64,000 nucleotides of DNA, taken from NCBI RefSeq assembly GCF_947072685.1, contig NZ_CAMTIK010000008.1:1-64000 (forward strand), read 5' to 3'. The DNA is from an uncultured Cetobacterium sp. (lineage in GTDB: Bacteria; Fusobacteriota; Fusobacteriia; Fusobacteriales; Fusobacteriaceae). Under the pieces are notes generated by a model. That model was not told the origin of the DNA, made no database searches, and saw only the letters and a program-made list of their open reading frames with translations. A program made the translations under genes and the position numbers. Positions 1 to 8,562 of the stretch are shown here, piece by piece (positions within the stretch are counted from its first letter, which is position 1; every line of letters begins with the position of its first letter).

Positions 1-119
1 AGATAATTTAATATTACCCCAACTTGAAGGTTTACACAAATATTTAATTAGACCCCTATTAAAGGATTTTGATCTTCTTTTTTCTTATCGATACTTTGTA
101 AAAGTACTAAAATTTGGAG

Positions 120-560
120 TTATTCCTCCAATAATTTGATTACTCTTTTCAAATTCACGGCCATTATTGAAAATGCACATTGAATTTCCATGCCAAAAAT
201 ACCCGCATATATAGCTCTCGTATATCCGTGGTTATTTTTTAATTCAGCGTTCTTTGCTTCTATCATATATCTATTTCTTGCTTTTTCTTTGAAAGCTTCA
301 GTATTTTGAAAATCTTCATATTCTTGATGTGTATGAGACTTAATTGTTACAGAATATGACTTGCTTTCTGCACCCTCCTTGTAACATCCTTCTTTTAAAG
401 AGCATATTTTGCAGTTTTTTATATCAAAGAAGTATGTTTCAACAGCCTGTGTTCCTTCAACTTCTCTTTATCAATAATAACATCATAAAGAGAAGAAAAT
501 GGACTTGGTGAAATTTTTTTATTTTGAACTAGCAAGCCGACCTCCGAATTTTTTATTTTA
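120..560 (-). pseudogene. IS1182-family transposase remnant
   Basis: Reading the minus strand gives the C-terminal end of an IS1182-type transposase: a Cys cluster (NCKICSLKEGC), then RNRYMIEAKNAELKNNHG, then NLKRVIKLLEE and a stop. Just upstream, in another frame, is the family's N-terminal signature (SPFSSLYDVIIDKEK). Most of the catalytic middle is missing and the two pieces are out of frame, so the gene is an internally deleted relic. A short hairpin at about 584-612 and a GTGGCCTCGGAA stretch near 641 may be the outer end of the element. It cannot move by itself. Confidence 0.8.
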
Positions 561-758
561 AATATTATATCATAAAAAAACAGGACAAAGACTAAATCTT
601 TATCCTGTTAATTAAACTTGATTTTTTGAGAACTTTTTCAGTGGCCTCGGAATTATTTCCTCCTTTTTGGAATTTATCCTACAATTTTAATAGTATTTAT
701 AAAACCAAAGGTTTTTAGAATTAGAAAATTTTAGAAAAAAACTTAAATGTTTTATAAT

Positions 759-2093
759 TTAATAAAGTGATTTTTTTATTTTGATAAAATCACTATTTTC
801 AAGAGGAAAAGATAAGTTCATGACAACAATTTCATTATTTAAATTTGTAAAACTTTCAAGATGAATATTCTCAAAAATTAAAATATTTTTGACATTATTA
901 TTTTTTAGATAAGCTTTTAAAGCATAAACTGAAACAATTTCTGAAATAAAAATAGCTTCTTTATTTAAGTCTTTTATAGCATTATTAAGAAGAAAAAGTT
1001 GTAAAAAATTATAAACAATAATGTTTTTATTAGGTATAACATTAATATTTTTAGTTGGATATACAAACCCTTTTAAAATTAAGAAGAATGTAATTTTGTC
1101 TAAAGTATCTATTTGATAATTGTAAAGTTTTTTAAAATAAATTTCGATTAAATTTGTTAAATTGATATAGAAATCTTTATGTTCTTTTTCAAAATTTTTA
1201 TTAAAAAGATAAAATTTTTTAACTTTGAGAGGGTTTTTAAATTCATCAATAAGTCTAAAACGAGTGACTAAAGCTTTAGTTACATCAATGGGTAAGTTAT
1301 CAGATAACATAATAAATCCATTTAAATAATCAAGAAATTTCGTAACTTCTTTAACTTTATCTGGATAATGTTTAAATAGATTGTATTCGTTATTTTTATC
1401 ACAAAAATCTAAAATTAATTTTATTTCATTTTTTAATTGATATAAATTAGAAATATGTTTATTTCGAATTATTCCGATATATATGAGTAATTCAATTTCT
1501 AAAATTAGATAAGTATGCTCTATTTTATATCTCTGTTTCATTTTTTTTAAAATAAAATTTTGAATATCTTTAGTTATTATTTGATTAAAACTCTCAAAAA
1601 GTGGTGTAAATAAATTCGGAAGATAATTTCGTTCTATAAATAAATTAAAAAGAATAAGATTAAAAAGCTCCTTTTTTTTAAATTCATCTCCAATCAACTC
1701 AATTCCTTTAGAATTTAAACTTTGATATTGTAAGTCAAATTTATTTAAAATTATTTTAGCTTCTTCTAAATCTTTTGATAAAACTCTTCTAGAAACATTT
1801 AATTCTAAACTTATTTTATTTAAATTAATGATATTTGTTTTAAAAAAATTGAAAAAGATATAGTTAATTCGATCTTTCTTATTGATATCTAAAGAATTTT
1901 TTGTTGTACTTATTAAATTTTTTATTTTTTTTAACTCAGTGATATTTTTAGTTTTATAAAAAGAAAATAGTTCTCGTAAATGCCTCCGAATTTTACACTG
2001 TGGAATGCATAAAATTTCACTAATTTCTTCTGTAGAATAATTATCATATAATAAGCATTCTAGTATTTTGATATGTTCTTTTGTTATTTTCAT
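759..2093 (-). CDS. Mga/BglG-like transcriptional regulator, divergent from pilus operon
   Basis: A 444-residue protein with an N-terminal helix-turn-helix (about residues 5-45, with YSTEEISEILCIPQCKIRRH). A second HTH around residues 85-125 (LNKISLELNVSRRVLSKDLEEA) is typical of the Mga/AtxA/BglG architecture. The long helical middle resembles PRD regions, and the end (about 360-440) looks like an EIIB-type fold. I see no convincing conserved PRD histidines, so phosphorylation control is uncertain. It is transcribed away from the surface-fibre operon across a 250-bp gap, which suggests that it controls that operon. The start has a GAGGTGA ribosome site, and a hairpin overlaps the stop (about 766-796). 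Confidence 0.7.
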   Translation of the reverse strand: MKITKEHIKILECLLYDNYSTEEISEILCIPQCKIRRHLRELFSFYKTKNITELKKIKNLISTTKNSLDINKKDRINYIFFNFFKTNIINLNKISLELNVSRRVLSKDLEEAKIILNKFDLQYQSLNSKGIELIGDEFKKKELFNLILFNLFIERNYLPNLFTPLFESFNQIITKDIQNFILKKMKQRYKIEHTYLILEIELLIYIGIIRNKHISNLYQLKNEIKLILDFCDKNNEYNLFKHYPDKVKEVTKFLDYLNGFIMLSDNLPIDVTKALVTRFRLIDEFKNPLKVKKFYLFNKNFEKEHKDFYINLTNLIEIYFKKLYNYQIDTLDKITFFLILKGFVYPTKNINVIPNKNIIVYNFLQLFLLNNAIKDLNKEAIFISEIVSVYALKAYLKNNNVKNILIFENIHLESFTNLNNEIVVMNLSFPLENSDFIKIKKSLY

Positions 2094-2215
2094 AAAATAG
2101 TCACCTCAAGTAAATTGAATTTTAATGTAGTGTAGCATTAAATTTATAAAAAATCTATAAAACAATATATTGTTGTTCAAAAATAGTTTAATAAATAAAT
2201 AAAAAAGCTATAATA

Positions 2216-2245
2216 TTGACAAATAGTGTCTTAAATTTTTATAAA
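2216..2245 (+). promoter_or_regulatory. Candidate sigma-70 promoter of the surface-fibre operon
   Basis: TTGACA (2216-2221) and TATAAA (2240-2245) are separated by 18 bases, about 100 bases ahead of the first chaperone-like gene. The rest of the 2094-2338 divergent gap is AT-rich with no gene. It probably also holds the operator of the divergent regulator, but I could not define a clear dyad. Confidence 0.5.
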
Positions 2246-2350
2246 TTAGAATTTTTTTAATATTATGATATGAAAAAATATCTAATTTTCAAATTACAAA
2301 AAAAATGATAAAGTAGTCACAAACTATCAAATATATATGTGAGGGAAAAA

Positions 2351-3106
2351 ATGTTTTTTAAAAAATATAAAAATAGTATTTTTATAATTTTGTTTATACT
2401 TAATTTTTTAAAAGCTTATTCTTTTAGATTAGATAACTTATCTTTTAATGAAAGAATAGATACAAATGAAGGTGGATATCGAGAATTTTATTTAACAAAT
2501 GATTCTTTAATCCGAAAAAGATATAAGATGAATGTAATAAGTGGAAGTAAGAATGATGGGGCAAAATATGTAGAAGTTTTTCCAAAAGTTATAACAATCA
2601 ATCCAAAAAGTAAAGGAATAGTAAAAGTTTTTGTTAAAGCTCCAAAAGAAACACCTAAAGGTGAGTACGATTTTAAATTACAATTTCAACCAATAAATAT
2701 ACCGACGTTAGCTCAGAACACTCAAGGAAAAATTGAAGGAACAAGTCATATTATGGTAGCTCCGATACTGCAGATGCAAGCCTACGTGGGAGAGGTTGAT
2801 TTTACAAAACATTTAAAACTAGAAAATATAAAAGTTTTAAATAATGAAAATGGTGGAATTAGTGTAAAAAGTCTTTTGTCTAATACAAGTTATGCAAGTA
2901 TAGATTTTGGAGCAGAAGCTTATGGAAAAAATAATTTTTTATACGAAAGTGTGTATGTAGCTGATTTACCAGGAAATACAAAGAATTTAGAAGTAACTTT
3001 ACATTTTCCAAAAATCAAAAATACGAGAGATTTAAGAAAAATAATTTTTTATAGAACACCATCAAATACAAGAAAAGTAATTAAAGAAATTGAGATATTA
3101 CAATAG
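2351..3106 (+). CDS. Two-domain pilus chaperone-like protein
   Basis: A 251-residue secreted protein with an N-terminal hydrophobic signal. It is followed by an immunoglobulin-like domain of the periplasmic pilus chaperone kind: FYLTNDSLIRKRYKMNV, a VFPKVITINPKSKGIVKVFV stretch and APKETPKGEYDFKL. A second beta-rich domain (about 140-251) follows. It probably binds pilin subunits and delivers them to the usher two genes downstream. The ORF-track GTG at 2339 lies in the ribosome site (GTGAGGG), so the ATG at 2351 is preferred. It is the first gene of the fibre operon. Similarity to PapD-type chaperones is by pattern only and is distant. Confidence 0.6.
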   Translation: MFFKKYKNSIFIILFILNFLKAYSFRLDNLSFNERIDTNEGGYREFYLTNDSLIRKRYKMNVISGSKNDGAKYVEVFPKVITINPKSKGIVKVFVKAPKETPKGEYDFKLQFQPINIPTLAQNTQGKIEGTSHIMVAPILQMQAYVGEVDFTKHLKLENIKVLNNENGGISVKSLLSNTSYASIDFGAEAYGKNNFLYESVYVADLPGNTKNLEVTLHFPKIKNTRDLRKIIFYRTPSNTRKVIKEIEILQ

Positions 3107-3172
3107 TTAGGGTTAGATATAGTTATAAACTATATTTATTATAAATTATATTTTTAGGAGGATTATATTATT

Positions 3173-3730
3173 ATGAACAAAAAGGTATTAGGGACATTAT
3201 TTTTATTAACAGCGATTGCATATGGGCAAGATAATAGAGTGATTGTTCCAATTGAGTCAGGGGAGGCTACAGCGAATTTGGCAGTAGAGGTAACTGGACA
3301 AGTATTTAGTCCGGCACAAAAATCATTGGTTGTGGAAATTCAATCAGCAGCATCAGCAGATGGAGCAGGTTTTGCATTTAAAATGCCAGCTTTATTTGCA
3401 AGTGGAACTGAGGTAAAGACAGCTGAAGGTGTATTCACAGCAAAAGTTTTAACAAATGGAGTGGCAGAAGCTTTTAAAGAGGAGCCAACAGTAGCATTAG
3501 TAAAAGGAGGAACGGTTACAGCTGCAAATGGAACAGCGGTAGCAGGAACTCCATCGGGGACGGCAAACGATGTGGAGATAATGTATAATTTAACAGGAGG
3601 ATTAAATACAGCAAAGACAATTTATAATGGGAAATTAGCTGTTTCAGCTAAAGCTGGAACATTAGTTGGAACGTATGCGGATACATCAGTAGCTTTAAGA
3701 GTTGAGGTTTCGGGGCAAACAGGAGCTTAA
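3173..3730 (+). CDS. Ala-rich major pilin-like subunit
   Basis: A 185-residue protein with a clear signal peptide, cleaved near AYG/QDN. The mature N-terminus alternates hydrophobic and polar residues (VIVPIESGEATANLAVEV), as donor strands do. The rest is rich in Ala, Thr, Val and Gly and predicted to be all beta, ending VALRVEVSGQTGA. There are no cysteines. Its base composition is visibly less AT-rich than its neighbours, consistent with a highly expressed structural protein. It lies between a chaperone-like gene and an usher-like gene, the classic place for a major pilin. A strong AGGAGG precedes the ATG. Known class-specific pilin motifs were not recognised. Confidence 0.6.
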   Translation: MNKKVLGTLFLLTAIAYGQDNRVIVPIESGEATANLAVEVTGQVFSPAQKSLVVEIQSAASADGAGFAFKMPALFASGTEVKTAEGVFTAKVLTNGVAEAFKEEPTVALVKGGTVTAANGTAVAGTPSGTANDVEIMYNLTGGLNTAKTIYNGKLAVSAKAGTLVGTYADTSVALRVEVSGQTGA

Positions 3731-3738
3731 AATTTAAA

Positions 3739-3811
3739 TAATGAGATAAAGAAGTTGATATTCTTTATCTCATTAAATAAATATAAAGTCTATTTATTTA
3801 ATGAGATAAAG
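3739..3811 (+). promoter_or_regulatory. Three-arm alternative hairpin between pilin and usher
   Basis: Arm A (3739-3753, TAATGAGATAAAGAA) pairs perfectly with arm B (3761-3775). B, extended to 3763-3782, pairs perfectly over 20 bp with arm C (3792-3811, ATTTATTTAATGAGATAAAG), which ends four bases before the usher Shine-Dalgarno GGGAGG. A:B and B:C are mutually exclusive. Likely roles are protecting the pilin mRNA 3' end and reducing or switching translation of the usher. Confidence 0.7.
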
Positions 3812-3824
3812 TTTGGGAGGAAAA

Positions 3825-6527
3825 GTGATTATTAAAAATATTTTTAGTAAAAATTATATGTTTTTACTAATATTATTGATAATAAAGTCTTTATTAATAT
3901 ATGCACATGATGATATAAGCATAGAGGAATTGATAGACTTAAAAAATCAAAATCTAATAACAAATGAAGAATTTAATATCTTAAAATCAGAAATATTAAA
4001 AGAAAATATAGAAGAGGAAAATTTATATGATTTATTAATTGATTCAAAATTAATTTCTAGAACATACAAAATTTATGAAAAAAATGGAAGATATTTTTTT
4101 CCAATAAAAGAGTTTTTAAGGCATATAAATTTTAAAAATTATAGGGAAACTAAAAATGAACTTATTCTTTTTCTAGGATCTTCTTTAAGGGAAGTTAAGA
4201 TAAATTTAAGAGAGGAATATGTATTTCAAGAAAATGATGAGATTTATATAGAGTCAGATAGATTTTCAGATTTTTTTTTAAGAACGTATTCAATTGAGCC
4301 TAATGAATACTTAATAAGAATGTATTTATCTTTTGATACTCCTGATGAAGTAATGCAATTATTGGATATATCTAAAAACAAGATTTTAAAAAAGAGTGAA
4401 AAAAATGAACTGATATTCAATTCAAAAAGAAAAGCATTTGATTTAGGGTATACACGTATTCAATTAGGAAAAAATTTTGATAAAGAGTTAGGGAAAAATG
4501 GATATCAAAATTCTTGGGATGGAAATTTAGGGTATCAAGGTGGACTTCTATATGGTCAAATAACCTCTGAATATAATTTAAAGGATAAAGAATTAAATAC
4601 AGTTAGATTAGAGTATACAGGTTTATGGAATGGACATAATTTTGATATAGAAAATAGAAGGAATGGAGATGATCGAGAATGGGGATTATCCTTTTATAAA
4701 GATAGAGGATTTTATGAAACTGCAGGTGGACAAATTGTAATTAGAGAAAATATTCCTCTAGGAAGTAGAGCAGAATTAATTTATATGGGGACTTCGATAG
4801 AAATAAAAGATGAAGAGAATGGTATTGTTGAATTTGAAAATCCTTTAATAAGGTCAGATAGAACGTATACTTTAAAAATTTATGAACCAAATGGAAAAAT
4901 TTATACAAGAGAAATAAGAACGACACAAGATTATAATTTACAACAAAAGAGACAGTTTGAATATAGATTGGGAATAAATGAGAATAGTTATTACGATAAA
5001 TTTGAAACAGAATTAAATATTTTTTATGGTATTACTAATAGTCTTACATTAGGTGTGGGTTATTCTAGAAATATAGAGGATATAAAAACTGGAAGAGATG
5101 TTACAGGAAATATTAATCAAGAAACAAAATACATAGATAAATTAAAGCTGGATTTAATTTATGGAGGGACTTATAACTCAGTATCTTATATTTTTAGTTT
5201 ATCAGGGGATCAAGCAATAAATCAATTTGAATCATATGAAGAGATTGGGAATAATAGAAGATATATATCCTCTAACGAAAGATATACCTATAAATATTTA
5301 AATCAATTTAATTACTCAAAATGGAGGTTTATTTATGAACATGAAAAATTTGGAATTTTTTATGATGAAATAAAAAAAGATAGAATTGACTTAAAATATG
5401 ATATATTTAAAAATACAAATATTGGATATGTTTATGAATTTAAAGAATATAGAAAGTCAAAAGATGAAATAGAATATATTACATTTGATAGTGATTATAT
5501 ATGGAATAAGTTTCTATTTACTATAGGAACTTCTTTAGATTTAAATAATAGAGAAGATAATGAATATCGTGTAGGCGCATATTATAGCGGATGGCAAAAA
5601 TTAACAGGAAGAATAGAAAATACTTGGAGAAAAAATGGTGATGAATATGAAACAAGGATTAGTTTGTATAATAATAATTTTGGAGGATTTCTCGATTTTA
5701 CAACGGAGTTAGCATACTCAAAAAAAGAAAAAGAAAAAATAAGTTTTAAATTTGCTGTTAAACTTGATAATTGGCTAAGAATAGATACAAATTTAAAAAA
5801 TGATGGAACTAGAAATCATAGAGTTGGAGTTGATAGAATATTTGATTTAAAAAATCCAACAGTGGATATAGACAACATGAATAGCTCAAGAGTTAAAGTG
5901 ATTACATTTATTGATAGTAATAATAATGATATTTATGATGCTGGAGATAAAATAGTTCCAGGAGTAGAAGTAAATATTGGAGATAAAAAAGTAGTAACAA
6001 ATGAAAAAGGAGAAGGTATGTTTTATGGAATAGGAAATGGTATTCTTTATGATATGAAGGTTACAATAAAAAAACCATCCTTTACTTTGGGGAATAATAA
6101 TATAAAAGTTAGAAGTAATTTTTCTTCTACAATAGATGCGTATATTCCAATAAAACCAATGTTAACATTAAGTGGAAATATTGAAATAGATAAAGAGTTA
6201 AAGCTTACTGAAAGTGAAAAGATAGAATTTTATAATGATTTGATAATTGAATTAAAAGACTTTAAAGGAGGAGTGATTGAAACAACAGCTCCTGATAATG
6301 AAGGATTATTTGATATAAGTGGATTGTTTCCAGAAGAATACTATATAGAGGTTACTTATGTAGGGACAAAACTTAAATTAAAAAATATCAAAGAAGAGAT
6401 TCAGCTACATTATTCAGAAGATAGCTCTGTAAATTTTATAATATTAAAAATTAATAATAATAAAATTTCTATAAATTCTTCAGAGTTACAAAATAAGTTC
6501 AGCGATTCAAGGAGAAAAGATTTATGA
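3825..6527 (+). CDS. Divergent outer-membrane usher-like protein
   Basis: About 900 residues with a signal peptide ending near IYAHDD. In order: a SHOCT-like helix pair (EELIDLKNQNLITNEEFNIL), an usher-type N-terminal periplasmic domain (about 65-135), a long barrel region rich in alternating aromatic strands, and inside it a plug-like insert (RENIPLGSRAELIYMG ... YTLKIYEPNGKIYTREI). After about residue 690 come two C-terminal beta domains beginning with a D-rich loop (FIDSNNNDIYDAGDKIVPGV). The order matches CS1/alpha-type or gamma-type ushers, but similarity is weak. The start is taken as the GTG at 3825, four bases after GGGAGG; the listed TTG at 3813 overlaps that site. It overlaps the next gene by four bases. 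Confidence 0.65.
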   Translation: MIIKNIFSKNYMFLLILLIIKSLLIYAHDDISIEELIDLKNQNLITNEEFNILKSEILKENIEEENLYDLLIDSKLISRTYKIYEKNGRYFFPIKEFLRHINFKNYRETKNELILFLGSSLREVKINLREEYVFQENDEIYIESDRFSDFFLRTYSIEPNEYLIRMYLSFDTPDEVMQLLDISKNKILKKSEKNELIFNSKRKAFDLGYTRIQLGKNFDKELGKNGYQNSWDGNLGYQGGLLYGQITSEYNLKDKELNTVRLEYTGLWNGHNFDIENRRNGDDREWGLSFYKDRGFYETAGGQIVIRENIPLGSRAELIYMGTSIEIKDEENGIVEFENPLIRSDRTYTLKIYEPNGKIYTREIRTTQDYNLQQKRQFEYRLGINENSYYDKFETELNIFYGITNSLTLGVGYSRNIEDIKTGRDVTGNINQETKYIDKLKLDLIYGGTYNSVSYIFSLSGDQAINQFESYEEIGNNRRYISSNERYTYKYLNQFNYSKWRFIYEHEKFGIFYDEIKKDRIDLKYDIFKNTNIGYVYEFKEYRKSKDEIEYITFDSDYIWNKFLFTIGTSLDLNNREDNEYRVGAYYSGWQKLTGRIENTWRKNGDEYETRISLYNNNFGGFLDFTTELAYSKKEKEKISFKFAVKLDNWLRIDTNLKNDGTRNHRVGVDRIFDLKNPTVDIDNMNSSRVKVITFIDSNNNDIYDAGDKIVPGVEVNIGDKKVVTNEKGEGMFYGIGNGILYDMKVTIKKPSFTLGNNNIKVRSNFSSTIDAYIPIKPMLTLSGNIEIDKELKLTESEKIEFYNDLIIELKDFKGGVIETTAPDNEGLFDISGLFPEEYYIEVTYVGTKLKLKNIKEEIQLHYSEDSSVNFIILKINNNKISINSSELQNKFSDSRRKDL

Positions 6528-7075
6528 GAAGATTTAAAATATTTATTTTGTTGATTTTATTAATTTATTTTAAAAATATTTTTTCTAATGATAATCTTAA
6601 TACAGAAATACCCAAAATATTACCGCCTAAAATAGTAAATCAAGAAAATTCAGACGATGATTTTGCTATTCCAGAAATAAAAAAGTCAGGTGAAGATATA
6701 GATGGTGAAGATTTAAGGTATTTGGAAAAAACTTATACAGTAATGGTAGAAGCTAAGGTAGATGTTTTTATTCCTTTGGAAGTAGTTTCAGATATTAATA
6801 TAGAAGAAACAATAATTGGGAATCAAATAAAAGAAATTCCCTTTGAGATTGAATTAAATCGAACTCCTGAAAAAAAAGATTATTATTCTATAAAATATAG
6901 TGAAACTGTAATAGATATAGATATGGATGGGAAACCAGACACATATATTTATTCACCAAAATATATTAATGAAAAGATATCAAAAGATAATTATGTAAAA
7001 ATATATGGTGAAAAGATCACAAAAGAGGGAACTCATCGAAAAAAAATTTATGTAACAGTTGAAGTTGGTGAATAG
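6524..7075 (+). CDS. Minor pilin-like or fibre accessory protein
   Basis: A 183-residue secreted protein with an N-terminal signal (ILLILLIYFKNIFS), an acidic linker, then a beta-rich domain from about residue 70. A calcium-loop-like stretch (DIDMDGKPDTYIYSPKYI) precedes the C-terminal strand HRKKIYVTVEV. Its start codon overlaps the usher stop (ATGA), so translation is probably coupled. The family was not recognised. Position and fold pattern suggest a minor fibre subunit. Confidence 0.5.
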   Translation: MRRFKIFILLILLIYFKNIFSNDNLNTEIPKILPPKIVNQENSDDDFAIPEIKKSGEDIDGEDLRYLEKTYTVMVEAKVDVFIPLEVVSDINIEETIIGNQIKEIPFEIELNRTPEKKDYYSIKYSETVIDIDMDGKPDTYIYSPKYINEKISKDNYVKIYGEKITKEGTHRKKIYVTVEVGE

Positions 7076-7084
7076 TAAAAAATT

Positions 7085-7117
7085 AAGGAAAGAAAAAGAA
7101 GTTCAATTTCTTTCCTT
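7085..7117 (+). terminator. Intra-operon hairpin with U-tract
   Basis: A perfect 11-bp stem, AAGGAAAGAAA pairing with TTTCTTTCCTT, is followed by T-rich sequence nine bases after the preceding stop codon. It resembles a partial intrinsic terminator or an mRNA-stabilising hairpin that would lower expression of the genes downstream. Confidence 0.55.
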
Positions 7118-7142
7118 TTTCTTTATAAAACTGGAGGAAATG

Positions 7143-7586
7143 ATGAAAAGTAAATTATTAATTTTAGTAGTGTTAATTTATTTTAAAAGCTATGCAGAAA
7201 TTATATTAAAAATACATGAGCCAATGCGGTTTGAAAATATAAATACCAGAGCAGCAGGTGATGTTATAGTTGGAGAGGGAAGTATAGAAGTTATTTCAGA
7301 TAATTTAGAAGTTGATAGAGATAAAAAATTTATACTTAAATTTCCCAAAAAAGGATTAATGACTAATAATAAAAGATGGATTGAAATTGATAAATATATG
7401 ATAGAAGATTCAGATAGGGTATTTAGATTAACTAAAGAAAAGAAACTTATAAAAATATATGCAATAATAGACAGAAAAAAATTAAATAATCAATGGATAA
7501 AAGCTGAAGATTTAGAAGGTGAGTATATTGGATATGTTCCTATTATAGTTGAACAATATGGAAAACCAATGAAAAAAATAGATTAA
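7143..7586 (+). CDS. Minor pilin-like protein
   Basis: A 147-residue secreted protein with signal MKSKLLILVVLIYFKSYA, followed by beta-rich sequence with INTRAAGDVIVGEGSIEV near the mature N-terminus and the strand EYIGYVPIIVEQY near the end. This is consistent with a fibre subunit. The ORF track starts it at 7059 inside the preceding gene. That extension has no ribosome site and covers a terminator-like hairpin, while GGAGG at 7133-7137 is well spaced for the ATG at 7143. The family was not recognised. Confidence 0.5.
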   Translation: MKSKLLILVVLIYFKSYAEIILKIHEPMRFENINTRAAGDVIVGEGSIEVISDNLEVDRDKKFILKFPKKGLMTNNKRWIEIDKYMIEDSDRVFRLTKEKKLIKIYAIIDRKKLNNQWIKAEDLEGEYIGYVPIIVEQYGKPMKKID

Positions 7587-7605
7587 GAAGAGATGGAGAA
7601 AGAGA

Positions 7606-8016
7606 ATGAAATGTATGTTAGTAATTTTTTTTGTTTTTTCTAAAATTATGTATGGATATATAAACATATATCCTTCAAAATTTGAAAAAAATATAGAGAA
7701 TGGAGTTAATGAAACATTTAGATTGTATAATAGGACAGGTAAAGAAATAAGATATAGGATTTATTTAGAGGAAACAGTTGAAAATGATATGACTAAATGG
7801 ATTGAATTATATCCTAAAAGTATAACCTTAAATCCCCTTGAAGAAAAAGAGGTAAATCTTTTTATAAATCCACCTAAAGATGCAAAGCATGGAAAATATA
7901 GATCAAAATTAATTGTAAAAGAAGTGGACATACCTGGGAAAAAAAGATTTGAAAAAGTTAAATTTATGACAATGTTTAAATTAACTATGATTGGTTATAT
8001 TGGAGAAGATAGATGA
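7606..8016 (+). CDS. Single-domain pilus chaperone-like protein
   Basis: A 136-residue secreted protein with a signal peptide, then one chaperone-type Ig domain: FRLYNRTGKEIRYRIYL, WIELYPKSITLNPLEEKEVN and PPKDAKHGKYRSKLIV. The pattern of 'phosphate/proline-P-K-S-I-T-L-N-P' followed by 'h-G-x-Y' matches the first domain of the 251-aa chaperone-like protein in this operon. No second domain is present. It overlaps the next gene by four bases. It may serve the minor or tip subunits. Confidence 0.55.
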   Translation: MKCMLVIFFVFSKIMYGYINIYPSKFEKNIENGVNETFRLYNRTGKEIRYRIYLEETVENDMTKWIELYPKSITLNPLEEKEVNLFINPPKDAKHGKYRSKLIVKEVDIPGKKRFEKVKFMTMFKLTMIGYIGEDR

Positions 8017-8552
8017 AAAAAAGTATAAGAAAAATTAAAATTTTAAGTATAATATTAATTTTATTTTTAGCAATAGCTAATAAAAAAAAAATGATCTCAG
8101 TAACTTATGATGATTCTTATTTGGTAAATAAAAATTTATTTGTATATCTTAAAGACAATAAATTTGGAATAATGAATTCTGACAAAAAAGTTTTAGTTCA
8201 AAATGAATATGACGAAATTTCGAAATATATTGACAAGATATTTATAGGGGAGAAAAATTTAAAATATGCATTATATAATTTGAAAAATAAAAAAGTATCA
8301 AAAAACTATGATTATATAGAGCAAATTGGAGAAAATGAATTTAGGGGTGGAACAGAAGAAATAGGAAAATATGCTTTTTTAAGTGAGAAGATTTCAACAG
8401 ATGAAAAATATTTAGATGTAATTAATACAAATAAAAATATTTATATTGGATTATTGGAGGATAAAAGAGTAGAAATAATAAATTTAGAATCAAAAAAAAT
8501 AAAAATATTAGAATTTACTGAATTACAAAAATATTTAGAAAATTTGAACTAG
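8013..8552 (+). CDS. Membrane-anchored WG-repeat-like protein in fibre operon
   Basis: A 179-residue protein with one N-terminal transmembrane or signal segment (about 9-22). The following repeats resemble WG/KWG repeats: DNKFGIMNSDKKVLVQNEYDE, then YALYNLKNKKVSKNYDYIEQ. Such repeats usually form beta-propeller-like surfaces; the role here is unknown. A run of ten A residues (8082-8091) lies at the end of the membrane segment and could slip, switching the reading frame. Both edges are tightly packed in the operon. Confidence 0.45.
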   Translation: MKKSIRKIKILSIILILFLAIANKKKMISVTYDDSYLVNKNLFVYLKDNKFGIMNSDKKVLVQNEYDEISKYIDKIFIGEKNLKYALYNLKNKKVSKNYDYIEQIGENEFRGGTEEIGKYAFLSEKISTDEKYLDVINTNKNIYIGLLEDKRVEIINLESKKIKILEFTELQKYLENLN

Positions 8553-8562
8553 GAGAAGATAA

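Noticed and set aside
3813-3824. Usher start at TTG 3813
   Set aside because: The codon overlaps the Shine-Dalgarno GGGAGG. The GTG at 3825 has correct spacing and begins the signal peptide.
7059-7142. N-terminal extension of the 175-aa ORF
   Set aside because: It lies in the end of the previous gene and across a hairpin and lacks a ribosome site. The ATG at 7143 is well placed.
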